Source: an uncultured Bacteroidales bacterium (GTDB lineage: Bacteria > Bacteroidota > Bacteroidia > Bacteroidales > Paludibacteraceae). From it: a DNA stretch of 64,000 bases. The number at the start of each line of letters is the position of its first letter. Positions within the stretch are counted from its first letter, which is position 1. Shown here one piece after another: positions 25,752-33,798 of the stretch. The stretch lies in contig UQNE01000003.1 of NCBI GenBank assembly GCA_900542355.1, forward strand, positions 129,001 through 193,000, read 5' to 3'. The position numbers were made by a program, and so were the translations under genes. The notes below the pieces were generated by a model. That model was not told where the DNA came from. It saw nothing but the letters and a program-made list of their open reading frames with translations, and did not search any database.

Positions 25752-26641
25752 ACCTATTTAAGAAATACTTTACCAATCGGCTTACGCCTGCCGACTTGCA
25801 GCAGTTGCGTCGGCAAACCGACTCGATGACCGACTCCGAGATTGAAGATGAGTTGCACCGTTTGTGGTTGCAGTCCGCACCCATGCCTGCTGCTGCCTCG
25901 CCCCGACGCCGCTATATCTTTGCGGGTATCGCTGCGGCTGTAGCCTGTGTGTTAGTGGTGGGAGCGTTGTTCTTGTTCCATACCCCTCATTCCGAGCAAG
26001 GCTTGCTCTGTGTGCAGACAGGCGCAGATGAGATGTGTACTCTCTCCCTGCCCGATGGCACTCGGGTTGTGCTGAATGCCAATTCGTCCCTCTCCTATGC
26101 TGCCGACGATTTTACCTCTCGTTCACGCGCACTGACCTTAGATGGTGAGGCGTATTTCGATGTACAGACCAACCCAAAAGCACCGTTTGTCATTACCACA
26201 CCTTCGGTAGAAGTGGAGGTACTGGGTACGGCGTTCAACCTCTGCTCGCGAGGCGATGCTACCTCCGACATGCTCTTCCTCGAACGGGGAAAAGTGTCCT
26301 TCCGAGTGTCCGATACAGGTGCCGACTATATAGTCAGTCCGCAGCAGAAAATCACCCACAATCGCACTACCGGCGAGGTGTCGCTCCGCCATTCGGATAT
26401 GCCCGACTGTGCACCTTGGCGCAAAGGACTGATGGCTTTCGATGCCACACCCCTCCGTGATGTGATGAACGAGTTGGCGGCTTGCTATCATGTAACTATC
26501 TCCTACACCACTATCTCCAACGAGCCGTTTACAGGAACACTCCCGGCGCACGACCTGGATGAGGCACTCCGTATCCTCTCCCTTTGCTACGACATCCACA
26601 TCACCTCCTGCGCCGACACCCTCATCCTCTCCACAAAATAA
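25748..26641 (+). CDS. FecR-family anti-sigma factor
   Basis: 297 residues, GTG start inside the sigma stop codon. A short cytoplasmic region (1-55) binds the sigma factor, one membrane helix spans about 57-78 (FAGIAAAVACVLVVGALFLF), and the periplasmic FecR domain follows (LSLPDGTRVVLNANSSLSYA, ALTLDGEAYFDVQTNPKAPF, VEVLGTAFNL). The C-terminal domain (FDATPLRDVMNELAACYHVT, then GTLPAHDLDEALRILSLCYD) is the STN-like DUF4974 type that receives the signal from the receptor STN domain. The partner is most likely the SusC at 14019, 8 kb upstream. Confidence 0.95.
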   Translation: MNLFKKYFTNRLTPADLQQLRRQTDSMTDSEIEDELHRLWLQSAPMPAAASPRRRYIFAGIAAAVACVLVVGALFLFHTPHSEQGLLCVQTGADEMCTLSLPDGTRVVLNANSSLSYAADDFTSRSRALTLDGEAYFDVQTNPKAPFVITTPSVEVEVLGTAFNLCSRGDATSDMLFLERGKVSFRVSDTGADYIVSPQQKITHNRTTGEVSLRHSDMPDCAPWRKGLMAFDATPLRDVMNELAACYHVTISYTTISNEPFTGTLPAHDLDEALRILSLCYDIHITSCADTLILSTK

Positions 26642-26675
26642 ACCACGCATCAACCAATCAACTAATCAACTAAAA

Positions 26676-27623
26676 ATGCCCTACCTTCTTTTCTTGCAAC
26701 AGTTCCGCGAGGCAACCCACAACCTCCTTTCGCCCTTTCTTTTGGCGGCGTCCGACTTTATCGTCGGTGTCCTGCCAATCCTCATCATTGCTTTCATTTA
26801 CCTCTGCATTGACAAGCGTCAGGGCTATTTCATGATGACCGCTATGTGGGGTACTGGCGTTGTCAATCAGTTGATTAAGAACACTTGCTGCGTCTATCGT
26901 CCCTGGATTCGCAATGCTTCCATTGTGCCTTATGGCAATTCTATCACCACTGCCACGGGCTATTCGTTTCCTAGCGGACATACTATCTACGCCACCGGTT
27001 TCTTTGGTTCTTTGGCTCTTTGGTTGCGCCGTTGGTGGGTATGGGTGCTATGTGTCTTGTCAATCCTCATCATCGGCTTTTCGCGCAACTACTTAGGCGT
27101 ACATACCCCCTACGATGTAGGGGTAGGAATCATCGAAACGGTTCTTACTCTTTGGGCATTTTCCTCTCTTTTCCGTTGGATGGAACGCAAGCCCCATGCC
27201 GATATCTGGGTACTTATCGGCGGAATAGTGCTGCTTGCTCTCTATCTGATATATGTTACTTTCAAACCCTATCCGCTTGATTATAAGGCAGTTGGGAAAC
27301 TCATCGTCGATCCGAAGAATATGATTACCGACTGCTACTATGCTGCCGGACTGGCATTCGGAGTGCTTACCGGTTGGTTCGTTGAGCGGCGTTGGATTGG
27401 CTTCTCCCTCTCTCGTTCGTGGTACTGCTATCTGCCGCGTTTCGTGTTTGCCGCTGCGGCTATCGTGGCTATTCAGCAGTGCCTCATCCCCTATCTCCTT
27501 ACGCGCTGGTCTATCGACCTCGTTCTCCCGCTCGCCAACTGTCTGATGGTTTGGTGCATCACCATCCTCATCCCCCTCTGCTCCAAACTTTTCCCTGCCA
27601 TTACCCTCAAAACAAAACACTAA
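26676..27623 (+). CDS. PAP2-family membrane phosphatase
   Basis: 315 residues starting at MPYLLFLQQFREATHN. The three PAP2 active-site motifs are present: KNTCCVYRP, the PSGH tetrad, and SRNYLGVHTPYDV. Several membrane helices surround them, so it acts on lipid phosphates (phosphatidate, undecaprenyl pyrophosphate or similar) in the inner membrane. The start is 35 bases after fecR, so it may be co-transcribed with the sigma pair, though its role in the locus is unclear. The C-terminal third adds further membrane segments beyond the catalytic core. Confidence 0.93.
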   Translation: MPYLLFLQQFREATHNLLSPFLLAASDFIVGVLPILIIAFIYLCIDKRQGYFMMTAMWGTGVVNQLIKNTCCVYRPWIRNASIVPYGNSITTATGYSFPSGHTIYATGFFGSLALWLRRWWVWVLCVLSILIIGFSRNYLGVHTPYDVGVGIIETVLTLWAFSSLFRWMERKPHADIWVLIGGIVLLALYLIYVTFKPYPLDYKAVGKLIVDPKNMITDCYYAAGLAFGVLTGWFVERRWIGFSLSRSWYCYLPRFVFAAAAIVAIQQCLIPYLLTRWSIDLVLPLANCLMVWCITILIPLCSKLFPAITLKTKH

Positions 27624-27664
27624 CCCACAGAAAATCCATAGGTTAGTGCTTTAGATAAGAAACA

Positions 27665-27805
27665 AGGCAACCGCCTCAAATCCGAAATGCTTTATTCAAT
27701 GCATAATGGTGAATGTATAATTACATGTATAATTACATGGTAATTAGATGTTTCTCTTGTTCCCGCTGTGTACATCCCCTCCTCTGGAGGGGCTTGGGGA
27801 GGTCT
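27665..27805. repeat. Dispersed H-R1-G repeat overlapping a gene end
   Basis: Module H (CAACCGCCTCAAATCCGAAA), R1 (GTATAATTACATGTATAATT), the linker TTGTTCCCGCTGTG, and G with arms CCCCTCC/GGAGGGG. Its right half is translated as the end of the minus-strand gene that stops at 27744. Confidence 0.85.
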
Positions 27806-28514
27806 TCAATGCCCCAAAATAACGGAGAACTTTACGACCAAGCACATCGTAGATTGCGCCGTCAATCTCTACAAAGAATTGCCCGTTGATTAGGCGTTTG
27901 GTGGCTATGGGCTTTTGCAGAGTCGCCGGTAGTGTCGTCGCTTTATCGCAACTGCCCGCAGATGCCTCATAGACTGGTTGCCCGTCGATAGAGCAACAGA
28001 GGAACTCCTGTCCGCCGCAAGGTAAAATGACATCGCCGAACAAAGGCGAGAGTACACCGGCATTGGATACCGAACCGATATACTCAATGTCGGTCGCACG
28101 GTGATCATATTGGATTCGCTTTGCCCTACGCCCATCGGATAACCAAACAGAATCAATAGCCGTTACGGTGGCATAGTCGTTCGTCGAATTAGTAACATAG
28201 TCGGCAATAATTTTGTCCCCTACCTTTAGTCCGAAATCGTAAATAAGAACATCCTCTCCCTCCGAGTGGGCGTAGATTTGTTGACCGCTTTGGCGAATAG
28301 GTACCGAATCGAGCAACAGGTAGGCAATACCATTGATACGGACACTGTCAGAAGTGGTCTGCTGCCAAACAAAAGTGCGGAGTACATCACCGCTGCACAA
28401 ATCGGTAACGAGGTACGACCAAGTTTGGTTAGGCACAAAATAGTTGTCTGCCCGAGCGGTAAGGGTACATAGTAAGATGATACCCAATACCAAGTAAATC
28501 TTTTTGTTGTTCAT
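27744..28514 (-). CDS. Secreted protein with sorting-type C-terminus and repeat-derived tail
   Basis: 256 residues from MNNKKIYLVLGIILLCTLTARA (signal peptide). The body (YFVPNQTWSYLVTDLCSGDV, DFGLKVGDKI, TVTAIDSVWLSDGRRAKRI) resembles secreted Bacteroidota proteins without a known function. The shared sorting-type module follows (IATKRLINGQFFVEIDGAIY, DVLGRKV). Unlike its relatives the frame then runs another 26 residues (including TSPSPSRGGDVHSGNKRNI) through the G and R1 repeat modules, so the native stop seems to have been lost or displaced by the repeat. The sorting module is therefore internal, which might weaken its function. Confidence 0.8.
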   Translation of the reverse strand: MNNKKIYLVLGIILLCTLTARADNYFVPNQTWSYLVTDLCSGDVLRTFVWQQTTSDSVRINGIAYLLLDSVPIRQSGQQIYAHSEGEDVLIYDFGLKVGDKIIADYVTNSTNDYATVTAIDSVWLSDGRRAKRIQYDHRATDIEYIGSVSNAGVLSPLFGDVILPCGGQEFLCCSIDGQPVYEASAGSCDKATTLPATLQKPIATKRLINGQFFVEIDGAIYDVLGRKVLRYFGALKTSPSPSRGGDVHSGNKRNI

Positions 28515-28543
28515 GGCTTTTTGTAGTATTGATATATCGCCTG

Positions 28544-28573
28544 CAAAGTTACTATTTTTTTTGATTAAACAAA
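28544..28573 (-). promoter_or_regulatory. Probable promoter of the secreted-protein gene
   Basis: Minus strand TTTG (28573-28570), 18 bases, TAACTTTG (28551-28544), 30 bases before the start codon. The spacer is one or two bases shorter than usual here. Confidence 0.55.
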
Positions 28574-28872
28574 TACTTTGCAAAAAATGGCGAAAAAATT
28601 ACGATGCTCATCTGCGAATAATAGAAATATGACAAAGAATTTCGCAATCTCAAATTCAATTTTCCAATCAGAATAGTCAGAGTCTTAGAAGTTTGCTTTC
28701 CCTCTCAACTTACATTTTGCTACTTTGCCCTTGAGCCGACTTCGTCGAAACCTTGTCGAGACCTAATCGAGTTCTAAAATAAAATTTAACAGAAGCAAGA
28801 TGTAACCAAAATGGTGTGATGGCTAACAGAATGTTCTCTTTTTTCTCATAATTCAAACAATCCTAATATAAC

Positions 28873-28909
28873 AAAAATCCTGCTTACCGTTCGGATAAAC
28901 AGGATTTTT
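28873..28909. terminator. Hairpin terminator with T-run
   Basis: AAAAATCCTG (28873-28882) pairs with CAGGATTTTT (28900-28909); the loop contains CCGTTCGG, which extends the stem. T and A runs on both sides would allow use in either direction. It lies 350 bases beyond the minus-strand pectinesterase gene, the nearest gene it could serve. Confidence 0.75.
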
Positions 28910-28948
28910 TGTATTTGCTTGCAGATATTCTCTGCCGTCTTTATGCAG

Positions 28949-29255
28949 GGCAACCGCCTCAAATCCGGAATGCCTTATTCGATGCATAATGCATGATGCT
29001 GAATGCATAATTACATGTCCAATTACATGGTAATTATATGTCCCCTTTTGTCCCCCACTATGTTTAATCGTCAATTAACCGTTAACGGATGCCCCATGTT
29101 CCCGCTGTGCACATTCCCTCCCTTGGAGGGGCTTTGGGAGGTCAATGGCCTGCATGGAGAACTATACAATGCATAATTACATGTCTAATTACATGGTAAT
29201 TATATGTTCTACTATGTGTAATTAATTGCCAATTAACCGGCATTAACGGAGGATA
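28949..29255. repeat. Long composite repeat block H-R1-N-G-R1-N
   Basis: Module H (CAACCGCCTCAAATCCGGAA), R1, N (GTCAATTAACCGTTAACGGA), G (CCCTCCCTTGGAGGG variant), then a second R1 and second N. It is the most complete arrangement in the window and ends 10 bases before the pectinesterase stop codon. Confidence 0.85.
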
Positions 29256-29265
29256 AAGAGCCTGA

Positions 29266-32067
29266 TTAGTGGAGAACCTTGGCTCCTAAGACACTGTAGC
29301 GTGTAGCATCACGATAGATCACCACTTGCCCGTTCTCAATGCGCTTACAGGCGTGCGATTTAGTTGTGGTACTTTCTATCGACAGCGGGCGTTTGCCGTT
29401 CACTGCGGGTGCACCAAAACCGCTTCGGCCGTTGGCTGCACGCACGCTCATACCTTCTTCTATCGTAGCGGGTAACTCGCTGCTGAGGCTTGCTACGCCG
29501 TCTTTCTCTATCAAGAACAGCGTTGCTGCGGTCTCTTCCCATACGATGGCACCGTTCTCAATGGTGTAGTAGAGAATCTCTTGCTTACTCTCATTAGCAG
29601 GATTCCACTCGCCGAAGAAGGCACCATATTCATAAGCCGCTGCTTCTGTGGCGGTTAGGATAGTCTCCATCGATTTGCTGTTGTCCTTGTAGGTGAAAGT
29701 GATGGTGTTGCTTGCGGGGCTGATTACATTGCCTGCCGTGTCGGTCGTGTTGTATTCGCCGAAGCGTTCGGGCAGGATATTCATACCGAGCAGTGTCCAA
29801 CGCGCAATCTTGCCGTCGTCTTCAAAACTGAATTTACCCTTGCTTTCATCTACTATCGTATTGAGGTACACGCACTTAGGCGCATTATTCCATGAGCGAC
29901 CCAACGATACCACGGGGCATTCCGACTGAATACGGCAGTGGTTGAATACATAGCCTTTGTCCGATGCGTCGGCATTGCTGGCGGTGATGGCATCGCTTCC
30001 GCCGCCGTTGCTGCTTCTCCGCTCGCAATAGAGCAGTACATTCTCAAAATAAGCACTTCCGTCGCCGCAGATATAGTCCACTGTGCCGTGTATCTCGCCG
30101 TCCTCAAAGTAGTGCATCGCCCCGATCTTATTGGTGTAGTAAGTGTCTTGGTACGAGAGCAGACGCACATTCTTGCAGATAGTGCGCATACCTCTGTCCC
30201 ACAACGCTACCGCACGCCCGTTGTTGGCTTTGTAGTAGTCGAGGGCGTTTTGGATAGTCAGGTCTTGCAGGTAGATGTCGTTGCCTGTCAGCAGCAGCGT
30301 AGCGGTCTTGTCAATCGATTCGGTGGATGCATCGGGAGCGTTCTTGATAACTACCCCCTCTGTCGATTGTCCGATAAGGCTCACATGGCTTGCCGAGATC
30401 TGCGTCAGTACCTTCTCGCCAAGGTCGTACACTCCGTTAGGCAGGAAGACACGGTCGCCGTCTTGCAGTTGCAGCAGCGTCAGTAGCAGCGAGGCCGCAT
30501 CGCCGGCAGGTACCACATACATCCCGCTCGCATCTCGCTCTATTTTGTCGGCTACATTGTAAATCGCTACACTGTGCAAGTAGGCTTGTGCGCCAAAAGT
30601 AAGCATCAGAGTATCAACCTCGCCGTCGTAGAAGAAAGTGCTTGTCGCCCCGTCGGTTTCTACTTTGGCGGCTATGCGAGCCACCTCCGTTTGTCCCCTG
30701 CGTGTGCTGACCACAATCTCGCCCTCTTTCGAGTATTGGCAGAGATCCAATCGGATATAGGCTTTGCCCGCTACAGCGAGTGCCACCGTACCGCCCGCAT
30801 TGATGTTCCAACCATGGTTGTTGTAGTATTTTCCGCCATCGATAGCGATACACTCGTGGTCTTCAGCGTACCACGAAGCCGCCGTCATATCGTACTGATA
30901 GTGTGTGCCTACCTTGGCTTGCTCAATGGCGGTTACCAAGGCATACACCCTCATATCTGCCTCCACTGCAGTCCCTTCTGCTACTTTGATTCCTATGTTG
31001 GTCGTCCAGCCGCGGAAAGCCATACCTTCGCCAATGCTGAGGTCTGCCACACTGTATTTGGGTACGAACAACGCACCGTGTTCCACTACCTCCTCGCCCA
31101 ATCGCTTGTCGTTTTGGTCGAAATAAGTGATGGTGTGGCTCTCTACATAGTCGCACGCCTCTACCTTAATATAAGGGCAGTATTGTCCGCAATAGACAAT
31201 CAGCGAGTCGGCTGCCTCTACATTGTATGTCCAAGTAGCAACGCCCTGTCCGTCTTTGTAGCAACCTACCGACTTGGTGTCGATATTTGCCAACACTTGC
31301 CCGCTTGTGTAGGAACTGACGGTCGCGTTCTTGTTGGCGTACTGGCAACCGCCTATGCTGATATGCACCGGTCCGTCGGTCTTAAAACCGATTGTATAGT
31401 CTTGCCAACCGTGTTGTGCGCCGTTGTAACTCGCGCCCGACCCCGATACGCCTGCGGGCAACACGGGTGTCTCCTGCGTCAAGTCAATCTCAAAATCTTT
31501 GAAAGTGCGGGGTACCACCTCTACATTGCCGTAGATGCTCATCTCCGTCATGTAGGCGTTTTGCGCTGCATTCAGGTTGAACCAGCGCAGTTGTACATTC
31601 TCCCGATTTACATTCACGCTTATCTTGCTGCCTGCTTGTACGCAGAAAGTGGTGCTGAGCGTGTCCCACTCGGTTGCCTCGGGCGATTTGCATAGCAAGC
31701 CCCAACCGCGGCTGCCCCCGGTCGCTGCGTGTACAAACTCCACTTTTGTAACGCTCTTCAGCGCAGAAGTCTCGATGTACGGTGTTGCCGATTTGGCACA
31801 CATCGCATACCCCTCGGTGATTACCTCGGTGTTGGTAAATTTGCTGTTCGTACCCGTCGGCGCAATCTGCACTTCGGCAAAGGTGATGTCCAATGCCTCT
31901 TTGCTTGCTTGGGTAGTAACGCTTTTGGTAGTGGGAGTAGCCGACGATTTTACCTCGTCCCAATCTTGAAAATTAGTGGTGTAGAGTCGTTTTTCTGCCA
32001 CATTCTGTGCCTGCAGGCTCATCGCCGCCAGCAAGGCAATACACATAGTGGAAAATGTTTTCATCAT
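29266..32067 (-). CDS. Secreted pectinesterase (carbohydrate esterase family 8) with extra modules
   Basis: 933 residues with signal peptide MMKTFSTMCIALLAAMSLQA. The N-terminal half holds beta-sandwich modules, including an InlB-like stretch (HTITYFDQNDKRLGEEVVEH ... RGWT). The C-terminal half is a CE8 parallel beta-helix with YQDTYY (about 636), GTVDYICGDGSAYFEN (about 660) and LGRSWN (about 722), matching the family's QDT, GxVDFIFG and LGRPW motifs with the catalytic Asp and Arg. It demethylates pectin outside the cell. It ends in the shared sorting-type module (CKRIENGQVVIYRD, YSVLGAKVLH). There is no SusCD or pectate lyase nearby. Confidence 0.93.
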   Translation of the reverse strand: MMKTFSTMCIALLAAMSLQAQNVAEKRLYTTNFQDWDEVKSSATPTTKSVTTQASKEALDITFAEVQIAPTGTNSKFTNTEVITEGYAMCAKSATPYIETSALKSVTKVEFVHAATGGSRGWGLLCKSPEATEWDTLSTTFCVQAGSKISVNVNRENVQLRWFNLNAAQNAYMTEMSIYGNVEVVPRTFKDFEIDLTQETPVLPAGVSGSGASYNGAQHGWQDYTIGFKTDGPVHISIGGCQYANKNATVSSYTSGQVLANIDTKSVGCYKDGQGVATWTYNVEAADSLIVYCGQYCPYIKVEACDYVESHTITYFDQNDKRLGEEVVEHGALFVPKYSVADLSIGEGMAFRGWTTNIGIKVAEGTAVEADMRVYALVTAIEQAKVGTHYQYDMTAASWYAEDHECIAIDGGKYYNNHGWNINAGGTVALAVAGKAYIRLDLCQYSKEGEIVVSTRRGQTEVARIAAKVETDGATSTFFYDGEVDTLMLTFGAQAYLHSVAIYNVADKIERDASGMYVVPAGDAASLLLTLLQLQDGDRVFLPNGVYDLGEKVLTQISASHVSLIGQSTEGVVIKNAPDASTESIDKTATLLLTGNDIYLQDLTIQNALDYYKANNGRAVALWDRGMRTICKNVRLLSYQDTYYTNKIGAMHYFEDGEIHGTVDYICGDGSAYFENVLLYCERRSSNGGGSDAITASNADASDKGYVFNHCRIQSECPVVSLGRSWNNAPKCVYLNTIVDESKGKFSFEDDGKIARWTLLGMNILPERFGEYNTTDTAGNVISPASNTITFTYKDNSKSMETILTATEAAAYEYGAFFGEWNPANESKQEILYYTIENGAIVWEETAATLFLIEKDGVASLSSELPATIEEGMSVRAANGRSGFGAPAVNGKRPLSIESTTTKSHACKRIENGQVVIYRDATRYSVLGAKVLH

Positions 32068-32127
32068 AAGCGTAGTTGATTAGGTCAATATGCTTGTTTA
32101 GTTGTTTGTTCGTTGCTTGTTTGTCTC

Positions 32128-32192
32128 TGTAAGCCGCTCTGCCTCTGCAAGTCGCTTCGTTTCTGCAGCCGCTTCGTCTATACAAGCCGCTT
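32128..32192. repeat. Degenerate tandem repeat of about 18 bp in the pectinesterase leader
   Basis: Four loose copies of a unit like CTGCAAGCCGCTTCGT follow each other: CTGTAAGCCGCTCTG, CTGCAAGTCGCTTCG, CTGCAGCCGCTTCG, ATACAAGCCGCTTTT. They lie between the predicted transcription start and the start codon, so they would be transcribed. Confidence 0.65.
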
Positions 32193-32201
32193 TTTTCTAC
32201 G

Positions 32202-32233
32202 CAAAATTATCTCTTTTTTGTGGATTGTGCAAA
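32202..32233 (-). promoter_or_regulatory. Pectinesterase promoter
   Basis: Minus strand TTTG (32233-32230), exactly 20 bases, TAATTTTG (32209-32202). It predicts a leader of about 125 bases. Confidence 0.75.
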
Positions 32234-32304
32234 CTTCACATGCTCCAGTCCACACAAAACGCCAAAATATCTACATCTTAGTCGCTCTATAGCCCCCTAA
32301 ATTA

Positions 32305-32566
32305 GGGCAACTGCACCAAATCTGGAATGCTTTATTCAATGCAATCTCTACATTCTCTCCATTCGTGACAGAAAAGTTTTAACGAACTTTATATGGTCTG
32401 CATGGAGAACTATATCAATGCATAATGCATAATTACATGTCTAATTACATGTCTAATTACATGGTAATTATATGTTTCCTTTTGTTCCTGCTGTACACAT
32501 CCCCTCCCTTGGAGGGGCTTGGGGAGGTCTGCATGGTCTTTTATATGGTCATTAACGGAGAACCAT
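32305..32566. repeat. Composite repeat H-R1-G-N reaching into a gene end
   Basis: Module H (CTGGAATGCTTTATTCAATG), R1 with an extra internal copy, linker TTTTGTTCCTGCTGTACA, G (CCCCTCC/GGAGGGG), and N (ATTAACGGAGAACC). The N module covers the last codons and stop of the minus-strand methyltransferase gene. Confidence 0.85.
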
Positions 32567-33145
32567 AGTCTCAGCACCGCCTTTTTGCAGTACCGTTGAT
32601 AGTTCATACATTACGATTCCGGCCGTAACGCTCACATTCAGTGAGTGTTTGGTGCCGTATTGCGGTATCTCTATACACGCCTCGCATGCATCTACTACCT
32701 CTTGTTGTACGCCAAAAACCTCGTGTCCGAGAACAACGGCAATACCTTTCTTTGGCATACTTTCCGCCGTGTGACGCAGCCGATTCAGAACATCGCTCTT
32801 GGCTTGCTCTAATGTGATCGAGTCGTGCGCCTGCTCTATGGCATAGACGCAATAGCCTTTTTGGTGCAGAGCCTCTACCGCCTCGAGAGTGTTGTCAAAA
32901 TGTTGCCAATCTACGGTCTCTTCTGCACCGAGAGCCGTCTTGTGGATCTCCGCATTAGGCGGGCAACAGCATATCCCGCATAGGTAAACGCCCTCCAGCA
33001 AAAAAGCATCCGCCGTGCGAAACACCGCACCTATATTGTGCTGACTGCGTACATTATCCAATACCACCACCAACGGCAGTTTCTCCGTTTGGTGGAATGC
33101 CTCGGGCGTGAGGCGGTGCATCTCTTGGGTCGTGAGTTTCTTCAT
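32552..33145 (-). CDS. TrmH/SpoU-family RNA 2'-O-methyltransferase
   Basis: 197 residues of the SPOUT class, which methylate ribose in tRNA or rRNA with S-adenosylmethionine. All three family motifs are present: motif 1 NVRSQHNIGAVFRTADAF, motif 2 VLGHEVFGVQQEVVDACE with IEIPQYG, motif 3 SLNVSVTAGIVMYEL, which form the knotted cofactor site. It lacks the N-terminal substrate-binding extension of RlmB, so the target is not determined. It starts 6 bases after rimM and is likely co-transcribed with it. Confidence 0.93.
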   Translation of the reverse strand: MKKLTTQEMHRLTPEAFHQTEKLPLVVVLDNVRSQHNIGAVFRTADAFLLEGVYLCGICCCPPNAEIHKTALGAEETVDWQHFDNTLEAVEALHQKGYCVYAIEQAHDSITLEQAKSDVLNRLRHTAESMPKKGIAVVLGHEVFGVQQEVVDACEACIEIPQYGTKHSLNVSVTAGIVMYELSTVLQKGGAETMVLR

Positions 33146-33151
33146 GGCTAA

Positions 33152-33652
33152 CTATAGTCCTGCGGGAAAAGCCACATACAAAATGCGATTTCCCTCATCG
33201 ATGTTGCGAATAAAATCTTCGTGAATAGGGAATAGACGACCGTCTTCCGTTTCGAGCAGCGTGTTGATAGTCGATTCATCCACATCTGCCACCTTGCCCA
33301 AACAGCCTTGTGCCTCGTCCTCTATGGTGTAGCCTTTCAAGTCCTGCCAGGTCATCAGTTGCTGCTCCTCCTCGGTCAAGTCTTTGCGGAGCATATACGC
33401 CGTGGTGCCGGTCAAACGAGAAGCCTGCTCCTCATCATCGATACCCGACAGACGAAAGATAAGCGTGTCGCTGCCTTTGCCCCGCCAATCCTCTACACGG
33501 AATGGCACCAAGATACCGTCTATATCCAGTATCAGAAAGTCTGCATCAGCGTTGTCCCAATACTCGTTATCCATCTGACATTGCACCTCGCCTTGCTTGC
33601 CGTGCGGGCGACGAAGAGTGCCTATTTGTATCACTTCTTGTGGAGAAATCAT
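33152..33652 (-). CDS. rimM: Ribosome maturation factor RimM
   Basis: 166 residues, normal length. RimM assists 30S assembly around the head and binds S19. The N-terminal beta-barrel starts QIGTLRRPHGKQGEVQC (the family's G-x-HGxxGE signature), and the C-terminal PRC-barrel shows DLKGYTIEDEAQGCLGKVAD and LFPIHEDFIRNIDEGNRILY. The gene is paired with a TrmH-type methyltransferase, both acting on RNA. Confidence 0.96.
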   Translation of the reverse strand: MISPQEVIQIGTLRRPHGKQGEVQCQMDNEYWDNADADFLILDIDGILVPFRVEDWRGKGSDTLIFRLSGIDDEEQASRLTGTTAYMLRKDLTEEEQQLMTWQDLKGYTIEDEAQGCLGKVADVDESTINTLLETEDGRLFPIHEDFIRNIDEGNRILYVAFPAGL

Positions 33653-33798
33653 TGCGTTTTTTGTTTTGTGCCGTTCGTTGTTGCTTTGTTTAGTTTGAGT
33701 ATCTGAGTATCGCTGCTGCGTGGTTGTATTAGTGTCCTTGTTGTTAGTGTCTAACTATCTTACTATCAACTATTTGCAACTATACAAGTCCTCCTCTG

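Larger units (their letters stand above)
28515..29265. other. Intergenic region with orphan hairpin and double repeat block
   Basis: About 750 bases with no credible gene. It holds a promoter (28544-28573), a hairpin terminator (28873-28909) and a long repeat block (28949-29255). The stretch 28590-28870 shows nothing I can assign. Confidence 0.7.
32068..32551. other. Intergenic region: pectinesterase leader, promoter and repeat block
   Basis: 484 bases without a gene. On the minus strand it holds the promoter (32202-32233) and a 130-base leader with a degenerate tandem repeat (32128-32192); on the right lies a composite repeat (32305-32566). Confidence 0.75.

Noticed and set aside
14019..26641. 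Locus considered as an ordinary polysaccharide utilisation locus
   Set aside because: No glycoside hydrolase, lyase or sulfatase motif was found; the only clear enzymes are EEP-family. Kept as PUL-like only.
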